Assembly: GCA_049840475.1 (NCBI GenBank)
Contig: JASGKX010000003.1
Coordinates: 62,001-126,000, forward strand
Origin: JBGVSA01 sp049840475
GTDB lineage: Bacteria; Pseudomonadota; Gammaproteobacteria; Burkholderiales; Rhodocyclaceae
DNA length: 64,000 bases
Reading direction: 5' to 3'
Shown here: positions 53,012 to 61,700 of the stretch, in pieces
Layout of the letters: each line of letters begins with the position of its first letter
Position numbering within the stretch: position 1 is the stretch's first letter
Program-made: the position numbers and the translations under genes
Notes under the pieces: model-generated
What the model was told of the DNA's origin: nothing
The model's input: only the letters and a program-made list of their open reading frames with translations
The model's database searches: none

Positions 53012-54403
53012 ATGCAGCCTACGCGACTCCGCACGAGACTTCTGCTGGCCTTCGCCGCACTCTTCCTGATTCTTGCCGCCGTGGTCTACGGGCTCAATGT
53101 CTGGAGCTTCAACCGCGGATTCTCTTCGTACCTGCAACAACAATCGCTGACGCGCCTGAGACCGCTGGCGCTCTTGCTCGCTGACTATTACACGCAACAC
53201 CGCACGTGGGATGGCATCGTTGCCGACCCCTGGTTGCTGGGGCGGATGGCGTACCAATCGTCGGACGTTGCGCGCCATGTCGTGATCAAGCCGCAGCACG
53301 CCCAACTGTTCGGCCCGCCGCCTCCGCCGGGCATTGCGCTGCTCGACGCGCAGCGCCGCGTGCTGATCGGGCCGAGCACTGCGCCTGACCTGGATGCCAT
53401 GTTGCCGGTCATGGTGGGGGGCGTGGCGGTGGGGTTCCTCGGCATGTCGCCAGCGCCCGGTTTCACCGAAGCCATCGACAACGCTTTCGCGCATCAGCAG
53501 CGGAGCGCCTTTGCGCTGACGGCGTCGGTGATGGTGTGCATCTCGGTGATCGCTGCGATCTTGATGGGGCGCTGGCTGGGGCGACCGATCGGTGAGGTCG
53601 CGCGTGCGTTGCATGCGTTATCGCGCGGGCAGCGTGAAGTCTGCGTGCCGGTGACGCGCGGTGATGAACTCGGTCTGCTCGCGCAGGATGTCAATCGTCT
53701 GGCGTTGGCGTTGGACGCCAGTCGCCAGGCGCGGCAAGCGTGGTTCATGGACATCGCGCATGAATTGCGCGCGCCGCTGACCGTGTTGCGCGGTGAGATC
53801 GAGGCGGTGGAGCAGGGCGTGCGCCGCGCCGACATGCGCAGCATGCAGTCGTTGCGCGAAGAGGTGTATCGGCTTGCCTTGCTGGTGGACGACTTGCACC
53901 TTCTGTCGCAGGCCGATGCCGGCGCCCTGCGATGCAGTCCGCGCGAAATCGACCTCGCCGCGCTGATCGATGAGCACGTCGCCCGCTTCGATGACGCCGT
54001 CGCGGCGCAGGGCCTCTCACTGCAAGTCGCGCTGGAGTCGGCGCCGGTGTGGGGCGACCCGGAACGTCTGCGGCAGCTTTTCTCGAACCTGATGCAGAAC
54101 ACGCTTCGCTATACCTCTGCGCCTGGCACATTGCGTATCGCGGTCGCGCGTGTCGGGCGTGGTGTCCATGTGGTGTGGGAGGACTCCGCGCCCGGCGTGC
54201 GCGATGTCGATCTGCCTCGACTGGGCGAGCGGTTCTTTCAGCCTACCCGCGCGCGTGGCGGCACGCATGCGGGTACTGGCATCGGGTTGTCGATCGTGCG
54301 CATGATCGCCGAGGCGCACGACATGTCGCTGGTGGCGTCGAGCAGCGAGCTGGGTGGGGTGCGCTGGGAACTGCGCGCCGAGTTGCTTGGAGAGCCTGTA
54401 TGA
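53012..54403 (+). CDS. Sensor histidine kinase, BaeS-like
   Basis: 463 residues from ATG 53012 (MQPTRLRTRLLLAF); a frame extension to 52964 is less likely. One helix (about 8-28), a periplasmic sensor of about 135 residues, a second helix (170-186), HAMP, the H-box with His250 in FMDIAHELRAPLTVLRGEI, and the ATP-binding end with NLMQNTLRYTS. The third motif reads WEDSAPGVRD, as in BaeS; GTGIGLSI is present. The kinase precedes and overlaps its regulator gene by four bases. The stimulus is unknown. Confidence 0.92.
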   Translation: MQPTRLRTRLLLAFAALFLILAAVVYGLNVWSFNRGFSSYLQQQSLTRLRPLALLLADYYTQHRTWDGIVADPWLLGRMAYQSSDVARHVVIKPQHAQLFGPPPPPGIALLDAQRRVLIGPSTAPDLDAMLPVMVGGVAVGFLGMSPAPGFTEAIDNAFAHQQRSAFALTASVMVCISVIAAILMGRWLGRPIGEVARALHALSRGQREVCVPVTRGDELGLLAQDVNRLALALDASRQARQAWFMDIAHELRAPLTVLRGEIEAVEQGVRRADMRSMQSLREEVYRLALLVDDLHLLSQADAGALRCSPREIDLAALIDEHVARFDDAVAAQGLSLQVALESAPVWGDPERLRQLFSNLMQNTLRYTSAPGTLRIAVARVGRGVHVVWEDSAPGVRDVDLPRLGERFFQPTRARGGTHAGTGIGLSIVRMIAEAHDMSLVASSSELGGVRWELRAELLGEPV

Positions 54404-55083
54404 CCCGAGTGCTCATCGTCGAAGATGAATCCAAGATCGCGTGCCTGTTGCGCGACTATCTGGTTGCCGATGGCTTCGAGCCCGTGTGCGTGGATCGCGG
54501 CGACGTGGCGATGGCGTGGCTGGACGAGCACAGCGCGCAACTCATGCTGCTGGACCTGAACCTGCCGGGCTTGCCTGGGCTGGAAGTGTGCAAGCAGGTG
54601 CGTCGTCGCTCGAACATGCCGATCATCATGCTCAGCGCCCGCGCCGATGAACTCGATCGCTTGCTTGGGTTGGGCCTGGGCGCGGATGACTACGTGTGCA
54701 AGCCGTTCAGCCCGCGCGAAGTGGTGGCGCGTGTGCGTACCGTGTTGCGCCGCGCGACCCAGGTGCCGACGCCCGATGCGCAACAGGGGCTGCAACTGGA
54801 TGATCCCTTTCATTCGGTCACCATCGATGGACAGTCCGCGCGCCTGACGGCCATCGAATACAACCTGCTCAAGCTGCTGGCGTCTCGCCCCGGACGGTTG
54901 TTCAGTCGACAGCAGCTCATCGACAGCATGTACCCGGACGCACGCGTGGTCACCGAACGCACGGTCAACAGCCATATCCGCAAGATCCGGCACAAGATCA
55001 TGGCGGTGGCGCCGCACCGTGAGCTGATCCACTCAGTGTACGGCGTGGGCTACCGCTACGAGTGGCAGGCGACCGACGCCTGA
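54400..55083 (+). CDS. OmpR-family response regulator, BaeR-like
   Basis: 227 residues from ATG 54400, overlapping the kinase stop by four bases. Receiver with Asp52 in LLDLNLPG and Lys of CKPFSPREV; winged helix with ARLTAIEYNLLKLLASRPGRLFSR and TVNSHIRKIRHKI. BaeSR-type systems control envelope stress and efflux. No efflux genes are adjacent; a small lipoprotein gene follows 64 bases downstream and may be a target. Confidence 0.92.
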   Translation: MTRVLIVEDESKIACLLRDYLVADGFEPVCVDRGDVAMAWLDEHSAQLMLLDLNLPGLPGLEVCKQVRRRSNMPIIMLSARADELDRLLGLGLGADDYVCKPFSPREVVARVRTVLRRATQVPTPDAQQGLQLDDPFHSVTIDGQSARLTAIEYNLLKLLASRPGRLFSRQQLIDSMYPDARVVTERTVNSHIRKIRHKIMAVAPHRELIHSVYGVGYRYEWQATDA

Positions 55084-55147
55084 GGCTTGCAAATTTCTTG
55101 CACATTGTGGCGGCACCATCAGAGTACGTTTTGATGGTGTCGATGGT

Positions 55148-55661
55148 GTGCGCATCTCCCGTGCCTGGTTTTTTCCCCTGGTGTTTTTGCCCGCCGGCTG
55201 CGTTGTCGTCAGCGTACCGGTGGGCGATCTTTTGACGGCGGTCGTCTCAGGGGCGAGCGAGGTGGCGAGCATGGCTGAGAACAAGAAGATGGCGCACCCG
55301 CGCCTGTCCATCACCAACGTGTGCGTGGAGTGGAACGAGCAGGTCTCCATTCCGGATTTTCTGTCGTCCGTGCAATCCGAGCTGCGCAAGTATGGTGTGT
55401 CGTCCCGCGTGTATTCGCCGGGCACGGTTCCCGCTGGCTGTGACGCCACGCTCGAACTACACCGCTGCCCGTGACTGGGACCGGCATCTGCTGCGCGAGC
55501 AGCTCATTCCCTACATGACGAGCGCGTCGCTCACGTTGTATCGCGATGACAAGGTGTTGTCGCAGGCGAACTACCAGATGAAGGGCGTGGGCTTCGACAA
55601 ATGGGCCAGCACCAGCACCAAGCTGGCCCCTCTGGTCGAGTCGCTGCTGTATGACTATTGA
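55148..55661 (+). pseudogene. Small lipoprotein (Sbal_3080-like length), frame broken near 55460
   Basis: The start is GTG 55148, with lipobox FLPAGC about 18 residues in. The first frame runs to 55474, and the rest (NYTAARDWDRHLLREQLIPY, ending LAPLVESLLYDY) is in another frame to 55661. The join GCCACGCTCGAACTACACC reads correctly as A-T-L-N-Y-T when one base is removed, giving 170 residues. The product is a lipoprotein with the core VCVEWNEQVSIPDFLSSVQ; a family name is not certain. The break may be a consensus error, as with serA. Confidence 0.75.
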
Positions 55662-55665
55662 TTGC

Positions 55666-56349
55666 TCAGATGTCGAGCACGGTCAGGAAGAGGCGCTGCA
55701 TCCAGCCCAGCGTGTTGGCGTCGGCGATCACCCCACGACCGACTTGTTCGATGCGGGCGTCGGCCACCTTCTTGGACGAAATCACGTTGCCTTGCTGGAT
55801 GTCGCGGCGACGGACGACGCCGGTAAAGCGCAGTGTGGTCATGTTGCCCGACAGGCTCATGCGCTTGTCGCCGCCGACCATCAGGTTGCCATTGGGCAAT
55901 ACGTCGACGACGGTGACGGCGAGCGTGCCCGACAGCGAATCGGTGGTTTCGGTCTTGCCGGTGCCCTCGAATTTTGCCGAAGCGGATGTATCGGCATCAA
56001 TGTTGAACAGCTCCTTGAGGATGCCGGTCATGCTCGCCAGCGCACCGGGCCCCTTGGCGGCGGCCGAACCTTCTTTCGAGGTCGTGGTGGTGGTCTTGCT
56101 GCTGCTCTTCATCGATTCGGCCAGTTCGATGGTGAGCACGTCGCCGACATAACGCGCGACGGGCTCCTCGAACAGCATGATGGCGTTCGACGCTTGGTAG
56201 ATGGCGCCGCGATTGACGATGCGCGGCGAGTAGTCGGTGGCCCGCGCGGTCGTCGGCTTGTCGATCACGGGTGGTGCGGGAAAGAGGCTGCACGCGGCCA
56301 GATGCGTGGCAACGCACAGGCACAGTGCAAGACGTGTCGCTCGATTCAT
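55666..56349 (-). CDS. flgH: Flagellar L-ring protein FlgH-like lipoprotein, orphan copy
   Basis: 227 residues from ATG 56349 (MNRATRLALCLCV), lipobox HLAAC with Cys20. The FlgH pattern is present: PRIVNRGAIYQ, RYVGDVLTIELAE, LAVTVVDVLPNGNLMVGGDKR, RFTGVVRRRDI, KVADARIEQVGRG and GWMQRLFL at the end. The normal L-ring sits in the outer membrane around the flagellar rod with P-ring FlgI. Neither flgI nor any other flagellar gene is nearby. It may be a second copy with another role, or a displaced one. The nearest genes are sensor and small-protein genes. Confidence 0.88.
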   Translation of the reverse strand: MNRATRLALCLCVATHLAACSLFPAPPVIDKPTTARATDYSPRIVNRGAIYQASNAIMLFEEPVARYVGDVLTIELAESMKSSSKTTTTTSKEGSAAAKGPGALASMTGILKELFNIDADTSASAKFEGTGKTETTDSLSGTLAVTVVDVLPNGNLMVGGDKRMSLSGNMTTLRFTGVVRRRDIQQGNVISSKKVADARIEQVGRGVIADANTLGWMQRLFLTVLDI

Positions 56350-56537
56350 GATGACTCCCGGAAACGGCGCGGCCCGTGGGGTTGGGGATGCGCCTCGTGG
56401 GCTGTTGGCCCGCGAGGGAGTGTGTCGGCAGAGTGTGCAAGAACTGCTCAAGAAAATTGAAAGATGATCGATGCCTGTGTTCGCGCAGCATCGGTCGCCC
56501 CCGCGGACTATCGTCCGCTCACCATGAGGAGCCAGCC

Positions 56538-56738
56538 ATGAGCATGATCGTCAGCAGTGCGTCTAACGCCGCACAGTTCTTTCACCGTGTAGGGAACACG
56601 CTCGATTCCGTGAGCAGCGGTTTGTCGAGTACCGAAAAGGCCATCACGAACGGTGTGACGCAAGCAACGCAGACTGTGGCGTCTACCGCGCGTACGGTGG
56701 TCGGCGGTATCGGCAGCGTGATCGATATTCTGGTGTGA
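56538..56738 (+). CDS. 66-residue amphipathic protein of unknown function
   Basis: ATG 56538 (MSMIVSSASNAAQFFHRVG) with GAGGAGCC before it. The product is Ser/Thr/Ala/Gly-rich with a periodic pattern (TEKAITNGVTQATQTVASTA) that predicts amphipathic helices, and a hydrophobic end GGIGSVIDILV. It has no signal peptide. It lies between convergent flgH and kinase genes and could be a small secreted or membrane-active protein. No family recognised. Confidence 0.55.
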   Translation: MSMIVSSASNAAQFFHRVGNTLDSVSSGLSSTEKAITNGVTQATQTVASTARTVVGGIGSVIDILV

Positions 56739-56740
56739 GT

Positions 56741-58051
56741 TCAGGTGGCACTGGCCAGCGGCAGGCGCACGCGCACTCGCAGGCCGGTGTCGCCCGGACG
56801 GTCCTGCAAGGTGATGTCACCGTCATGCGCGGTGAAGATGCGTCGCGCGATGGCCAGGCCAAGACCATGTCCGCGCGGGGCGTCGGCACGCCCTTGCCGA
56901 TAGAAGGGGGCGAACACGGCTTCGCGTCGTTCAAGCGGAATGCCGGGGCCTTCGTCGTCGACGATCAATACGGCGTCGTGCCCTTCCTGCGTCAGTGACA
57001 CATGAACCGCGCCCATGGTGTGGAGCAGGGCGTTGCGCACAATGTTCTCCAGTGCGCGGTGCAATAGCTCTCCGTTGCCGCGAGTGGTCAGCGCGGGGGC
57101 CGTGCGCAAGGTGATGCCGTGCGCTGCGGTGCCGGCTTCAAAGCGTGCGTCTTCAATGATGCCGGTGATGAGCTCGGTGAGCGACACGTCTTCATCCATG
57201 GTGTCGACCACGCCTGATTCGAGGCGAGAAAGCGTGAGCAGCCCGTCGATGAGCGCGTCCATGCGCTGCAGTTCGAGATCGAATCTGTCGGCCAGCTCCG
57301 TTGCTTCTTGCGGCCGCTGGCGCAAGACGTCGGCGGCTGCCTGCATGCGTGCGAGGGGCGAGCGCAACTCGTGCGACACGTCGTGCAGCAGGCGGCGTTG
57401 TCCGTCCATGAGATTGCCGATCTTGTCGGCCATGATGTCGAATTCATGGCTGAGTTCGCCGAATTCATCGCGCCGCCGCCCCAGCGTTTGTCCGAGCCGC
57501 ACAGACAGCGCTCCGCGCGCGGTTTCGCGGAAGGCGGTGCGCAGGCTGCGGATTGGGCGCCAGTAATGCCACGCGAGGATGCCGGCGAAGATGAGGCTGA
57601 CGATGGCGCCGGCAATCAGAGGTTCCGGCGGAAACTCGTACCAATGTGTCGGCCGATGCGGGCCGCGCATGCCGGGGCCGGGTTGCGGCAGGATGCGATA
57701 TTCGTCAGCGCCGATGCGCACGTTCGGCATGCGCACGAGCTGATCGGTCATGGGCGGAGGCAGCTCCATGGGCACGGGGCGGCCGAGCACGTCGCGCCCC
57801 GATCGATCGAGCACCAGAGGCAGAGGGCGGCCGACGGCTCGCCAGTTCTCCTGCAGCTGAGCAAGAGCCGGTACACCTCCTGCCTGCAGTGCGTTAGCGA
57901 TGGCGCGCGCCGTGGTGCCTTCGCGCCCCTGCACGTGTTGTAGCTGCGCGAATGACGGACTGCGCACCCACATGGCGATGCCCACGCCGATGACGGATGC
58001 CAGTTGCGCCAGCCAGAACCACAGCAGGAAGCGCCAGAACAAACGGCCCAC
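56741..58051 (-). CDS. Sensor histidine kinase, CpxA/RstB-like
   Basis: 436 residues. A membrane helix (6-27), a periplasmic domain of about 115 residues containing EYRILPQPGPGM, a second helix (145-165), HAMP, the H-box His227 in LLHDVSHELRSPLARMQAA, and the ATP-binding motifs NALLHTMG, DDEGPGIP and GHGLGLAI. It follows its regulator gene by two bases. The CpxA-like label is based on general form and could be another envelope sensor. Confidence 0.92.
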   Translation of the reverse strand: MGRLFWRFLLWFWLAQLASVIGVGIAMWVRSPSFAQLQHVQGREGTTARAIANALQAGGVPALAQLQENWRAVGRPLPLVLDRSGRDVLGRPVPMELPPPMTDQLVRMPNVRIGADEYRILPQPGPGMRGPHRPTHWYEFPPEPLIAGAIVSLIFAGILAWHYWRPIRSLRTAFRETARGALSVRLGQTLGRRRDEFGELSHEFDIMADKIGNLMDGQRRLLHDVSHELRSPLARMQAAADVLRQRPQEATELADRFDLELQRMDALIDGLLTLSRLESGVVDTMDEDVSLTELITGIIEDARFEAGTAAHGITLRTAPALTTRGNGELLHRALENIVRNALLHTMGAVHVSLTQEGHDAVLIVDDEGPGIPLERREAVFAPFYRQGRADAPRGHGLGLAIARRIFTAHDGDITLQDRPGDTGLRVRVRLPLASAT

Positions 58052-58053
58052 GG

Positions 58054-58734
58054 CTACTCGCGCACCAGCAGATAGCCTTGGCGGAATACTGTCTGGATGG
58101 CTGTGCCGCCTTGGTCGATCTGGTCGATCTTGCGGCGGATGGCGCTCATGTGCATGTCGACCGCGCGGTCGTGGCGCGTGTACGTGCGATTCAGCCCGTG
58201 CTGCGACAGCAGGCTCTTGCTGACGGGGCGGCCAATATTACGGGCCAGCAGTTCGAGAAGACTGAATTCGCTGCTGGTCAGATGCAGCGCGCTGTCGTGC
58301 CACTCCACGCGTCGCTTGCTCGGCCACATCGCCAGCCGCCCGAACCGCAGCGGTTCGTCTTCCGACGACAGCATGCCCGCTCGACGCAGGATTGCGCGGA
58401 TGCGGGCCATCAGTTCGCGCGGCATGCAGGGTTTGGGTACGTAATCGTCGGCACCGCCTTCGAGGCCTTCCACGCGGTCGGCGTTTTCGCCCTTGGCGGT
58501 GAGCATGATCACCGGAATGTCGCTGCGCACGCGGATCGATTTGAGCGCGGTGATGCCATCGATGCCGGGCATCATCACGTCGAGTATGGCGATGTCGTGC
58601 TTGCCGCTGGTTGCCATGCTCACGCCGCTTTCGCCATCGTGGGCGAGGTCGACGGTGAAGCCTTCATTGCGGAAGTACTTGGCGAGGATGTCCAGCAGGT
58701 CGTGATCGTCGTCGATCAGCAGAATGTTCGGCAT
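58054..58734 (-). CDS. OmpR-family response regulator, CpxR-like
   Basis: 226 residues from ATG 58734 (MPNILLIDDDHDLLDILAKY). The frame is open far upstream but the receiver start is unmistakable. Asp52 in ILDVMMPG, Lys in KPCMPRELM, and the winged helix with LTSSEFSLLELLARNIGRPVS and DMHMSAIRRKI. First gene of the regulator-kinase operon. It is divergent from the EF-hand gene across about 370 bases. Confidence 0.93.
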   Translation of the reverse strand: MPNILLIDDDHDLLDILAKYFRNEGFTVDLAHDGESGVSMATSGKHDIAILDVMMPGIDGITALKSIRVRSDIPVIMLTAKGENADRVEGLEGGADDYVPKPCMPRELMARIRAILRRAGMLSSEDEPLRFGRLAMWPSKRRVEWHDSALHLTSSEFSLLELLARNIGRPVSKSLLSQHGLNRTYTRHDRAVDMHMSAIRRKIDQIDQGGTAIQTVFRQGYLLVRE

Positions 58735-59104
58735 GGTGGTCTTCGGATGCGCTGCAGCGTTGCGGATCATATCGGGCGACGTGCCCGGCGGCGAGAGGGC
58801 ACCCAGCCTTGCCACAGACGTTGGCATTGTGGACGGCAAGGTTTGCCGCGTCGCCGTCGCAAAGGCCCGTGCTGCGGGCCAAGGGCGCATTGCCGCTGGC
58901 GGCAAGGCTTGCCGCCGATGCCGAGGGGCGCGCGAGCGTTAGTGCCATTCCCCGCTTTTGCGCCCGCGAGAGGCGTGCAACGTTAAGAAACGCTGACTGA
59001 CATTTACCCGGTTTTACGCTGCAGAGGCCGAAAAAGGGGCTGTTTCGGCCGATATCTTGCATAAGCGGATGCACCGCGCGCCGTGCGCAGAAAGGGAGTG
59101 TGAA
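58735..59104. other. Divergent intergenic region, no gene recognised
   Basis: About 370 bases between the CpxR-like gene and the EF-hand gene. The regulator reading frame stays open through part of it on the minus strand, but that extension is not protein-like. It should hold both promoters. No clear operator is seen. Confidence 0.5.
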
Positions 59105-59815
59105 ATGGTCAGTTCGATATCGAGCGCCAGCAGCAGTCTGGTCTCTTCATTGATACAACAACAGCGGCAGAAGCCGAGCGCCTCCGACGTGGCGAGCGAG
59201 ATCTTCTCGAAGCTCGATACGTCTGGACAGGGATACCTGGAGAAGTCGAGCTTCACCAGCGCGCTCAGCTCTACCACCGGGTCGAGCAGCAGCGACGCGG
59301 AGGAAGTCTTCAACGCGATCGACGAGGATGGCGATGGCAAGGTCACGCAGAGCGAACTGGCCGATACCTTGCAGAAGCTCTCTGATCAACTCGACAGCGC
59401 GCGTATGAATCAGGCCATGTCGGCAGGTGGCTTTGCGCCGCCGCCGCCACCGCCGCCGTCGGACGAGACCGACACCGGCATGACGCAGGATCAGCTCACG
59501 AGCTTTGCTGAGGATGTGTCGTCCACCGACAGCAACCTTTCGTCGATGCTGAGCGACGTGGCTTCCAACTTCGACGCTGCCGACACCAACGGTGACGGCA
59601 AGGTGACGTTCGACGAAGCGATGGCATACCAGCAGTCGAAGGCGTCGTCATCGACGTCCGCGACCTCTACCAGCACCGACGCGGCCAGCGCCACCAGCAC
59701 CGATACTCAGTCAGACCGCAAGGTGTTGCAGCAGATCATGCAGCTCGTGCGTGCCTATGGTGTGTCGGGAGACTCCGGCGAGACCAGCAGTTCGCGCCTT
59801 TCGATCAGCGCCTGA
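59105..59815 (+). CDS. EF-hand calcium-binding protein (XopAW-like)
   Basis: 236 residues from ATG 59105, with GGGAG before it. Three EF-hand loops are seen: an imperfect DTSGQGYLEKSSF (about 39-51), and good DEDGDGKVTQSE (about 74-85) and DTNGDGKVTFDE (about 163-174). The linker contains a seven-Pro run (APPPPPPPSDE), and the tail is Ser/Thr-rich. No classical signal peptide; the first 20 residues are Ser-rich (MVSSISSASSSLVSS), as in some secreted or effector-type proteins. NCBI groups similar proteins under the XopAW name. Role here is unproven. Confidence 0.85.
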   Translation: MVSSISSASSSLVSSLIQQQRQKPSASDVASEIFSKLDTSGQGYLEKSSFTSALSSTTGSSSSDAEEVFNAIDEDGDGKVTQSELADTLQKLSDQLDSARMNQAMSAGGFAPPPPPPPSDETDTGMTQDQLTSFAEDVSSTDSNLSSMLSDVASNFDAADTNGDGKVTFDEAMAYQQSKASSSTSATSTSTDAASATSTDTQSDRKVLQQIMQLVRAYGVSGDSGETSSSRLSISA

Positions 59816-59862
59816 ATCCGCGAATCGAGCCCGGCGATCGATACGCCGGGCTGGAGCCCGAC

Positions 59863-60351
59863 ATGACCCCGATGATCTCTGTGCTCGTCGCCTTGCTGGC
59901 GATGGGATGGACGAGTGTTGCCTGCGCTGGCCGTTTTAACGACGCCGGCAATCTTGCCGAAGCGGTCGGCATGGTGAAGATGACTGCCCACGTCAGCACG
60001 GTGCTGCGCGATCAATGCGTGAGCGCATTCCCGTTGCTGGCCACGGCCATCGATGACGAACTGGAGCAATGGCGCGGCAACGAGTCGGCGGTGCTCGAAC
60101 AGGTCGATCGGCGCTGGCACGCACTGGAACGAGAAGGGCTTGAGGGCGGGCGCATTCTGGCCGATGGTGCAAAGGCGGTTCGCAGCGATCTCGCATTCAT
60201 TGAACGCATGGACGACGACGAGGCCGGCGCGACGGTAGAGGATTACTGCCGCCGTAGTTTCCGTGACCTGGCCGCGGGTGCGTGGCGGGTACGCACGCCG
60301 GATGCCTATCGGCTGATCGAACAGGCGGCCGTGGCCGTGGCGGGACAGTGA
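59863..60351 (+). CDS. Secreted protein of unknown function
   Basis: 162 residues. A signal peptide (MTPMISVLVALLAMGWTSVACA) would be cut near residue 22. The mature part is helical and acidic, with two Cys (DQCVSAF and DYCRRSF) that may form a disulfide. Codon use is ordinary. It lies 47 bases after the EF-hand gene in the same direction and may share its transcript. No family recognised. Confidence 0.75.
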   Translation: MTPMISVLVALLAMGWTSVACAGRFNDAGNLAEAVGMVKMTAHVSTVLRDQCVSAFPLLATAIDDELEQWRGNESAVLEQVDRRWHALEREGLEGGRILADGAKAVRSDLAFIERMDDDEAGATVEDYCRRSFRDLAAGAWRVRTPDAYRLIEQAAVAVAGQ

Positions 60352-60363
60352 TGCGTGGCGAGG

Positions 60364-61167
60364 TCAGTGTGCGGCACTGAGCGGGCTGGCGCCGTCATCG
60401 ATCCTGCGCGTTGTGTCGTCGAAGCCTAAGCGGCCAATGAAAGGCAGGCGCAATGCCGGACGGTTCAGGTCGATCCCGAAGTCGAGCCCGAGCAGGTTGA
60501 ACTCGATGCCTTCTTCCAACCCGATGCTCAGGCCCAGCAGGCCGAGCAGCGATGCCTGCACGCCCTTGCCCGACGGTGACAGCCCCACCGGATTGGTGAT
60601 GGCACGGTAGTCCTTGCCAATGGCGTTGGCGGGTAGATCGAGCCCGAGTTCGGGCACCTCGCGGCCGATGTGCGCGATGAACGTGTTGCTGTTCGGGCCC
60701 GGATAGCTGCGGTAGGTGTGCGGGAACGGGTAGCTGGCGATGGCTGCGTCGATGCGATCGATCATGGCACTGACTGCCGGCCCGCGTTGGTCCACGATGA
60801 GTTGCGGCTGTGCGCCGAACCACAGGCCGTCGGGAATCGCGTAATCGCGGCGTATGACGTTCGACCCGCCCCAGCCGACGACTTCGAAGCGCGTGTAATG
60901 CGATTCGCCCGCGCGCTTGTAGATGATCCACGGATGCACCGCGAACATGCCGCGCCACCCATAAGTGGGGGCCACATAGACCTGCACGATGGCCGTTTCT
61001 GCATTCTGTTGCGGGTCGGGGGCGATACCTGCCGAGTGGCGAGGCGCCGTCATCCAGCTACGGGCGGCAGGGTACTCATCGCTGAGTGCAGTCTTCGCAA
61101 AGCTCAGGCCGAAAGACAGGACGATCACAGCCACAACGGCCGCCTGCCAACGTCGCGCGTACTTCAT
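60364..61167 (-). CDS. DUF3750 protein
   Basis: 267 residues from ATG 61167 (MKYARRWQAAVVAVIV), with GGAG before it and an N-terminal membrane or signal segment. The domain contains IVQVYVAPTYGWRGMFAVHPWIIYKRAG, HTYRSYPGPNSNTFIAHIGREVPEL and LDLPANAIGKDY, the pattern of DUF3750. Conserved His and Asn near SNTFIAHIG hint at a hydrolase-like site, but no activity is known to me. It is convergent with the secreted-protein gene. Confidence 0.85.
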   Translation of the reverse strand: MKYARRWQAAVVAVIVLSFGLSFAKTALSDEYPAARSWMTAPRHSAGIAPDPQQNAETAIVQVYVAPTYGWRGMFAVHPWIIYKRAGESHYTRFEVVGWGGSNVIRRDYAIPDGLWFGAQPQLIVDQRGPAVSAMIDRIDAAIASYPFPHTYRSYPGPNSNTFIAHIGREVPELGLDLPANAIGKDYRAITNPVGLSPSGKGVQASLLGLLGLSIGLEEGIEFNLLGLDFGIDLNRPALRLPFIGRLGFDDTTRRIDDGASPLSAAH

Positions 61168-61276
61168 GAATGCTCCAGGCGAGATTGCTCGAACGAGTGT
61201 GGGGAGATTCAAGCACAGGGCGGTCGCCAAGGGGGAGGGCTTTGCGGCCGAACCGGGTTATTTGTTGTGGCGCCGG

Positions 61277-61309
61277 AAAAGACAAAGGCCCGCCGAAGCG
61301 AGCCTTTGT
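61277..61309 (-). terminator. Intrinsic terminator of tRNA-Val(CAC)
   Basis: On the minus strand: ACAAAGGC-TCGC-TTCG-GCGG-GCCTTTGT, a stem of about 12 pairs with one mismatch and a TTCG loop, then CTTTT. It starts 11 bases after the tRNA 3' end. Confidence 0.8.
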
Positions 61310-61320
61310 GCATGAATCCT

Positions 61321-61395
61321 TGGTGGGCGGTACTGGGATCGAACCAGTGACCCCTGCCGTGTGAAGGCAGTGCTCTACCGCTGAGCTAACCGCCC
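61321..61395 (-). tRNA. tRNA-Val (anticodon CAC)
   Basis: 75 bases including encoded CCA. The acceptor GGGCGGT pairs with ACCGCCC, D-arm GCTCAGCGGTAGAGC, anticodon stem CTGCC/GGCAG with loop TTCACAC (anticodon CAC) and T-arm GGTTCGATCCC. It reads Val codon GUG, the most used Val codon in GC-rich genomes. It has its own promoter and terminator. Confidence 0.95.
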
Positions 61396-61399
61396 AAGG

Positions 61400-61416
61400 C
61401 AAGACGTGTCGTCTTG
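61400..61416 (-). repeat. Hairpin in the leader of pre-tRNA-Val(CAC)
   Basis: CAAGACG-ACA-CGTCTTG (read on the minus strand) lies between the -10 box and the mature tRNA 5' end, four bases before it. It may influence processing by RNase P or be incidental. Confidence 0.5.
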
Positions 61417-61426
61417 AAGAGGCAGC

Positions 61427-61454
61427 ATTATAGCGGTGTTTTCTGATCCGTCAA
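61427..61454 (-). promoter_or_regulatory. Promoter of tRNA-Val(CAC)
   Basis: On the minus strand: TTGACG (61454-61449), a 16-base spacer and a perfect TATAAT (61432-61427). The spacer length equals that of the other tRNA-Val promoter. Confidence 0.88.
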
Positions 61455-61700
61455 ACGTTTTTCATGGTTGTCGCTATCGTGGCCGGAGCAGGCGTGGCGC
61501 GGACGGCATTCAGGTGCGCAGCCATGCGGTAGAAAGCGGGTTCGATGTCGCCGCAGATCGTCGATATTGGTGGTGGAATCGTCGTGCATGAAGGACTAGG
61601 ATGGCGGACGAATCTGCATCGTGTATGCAGATGGATTGGACCGAATGGAGCTTGGGGCCAGGTGGCCGAAGCTCGATCTATCGCCCGCAGAGGTTTCCGA

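Noticed and set aside
54049..54399. Upstream extension of the BaeR-like regulator frame
   Set aside because: The extension lies inside the kinase gene in another frame; the receiver domain clearly starts at ATG 54400.
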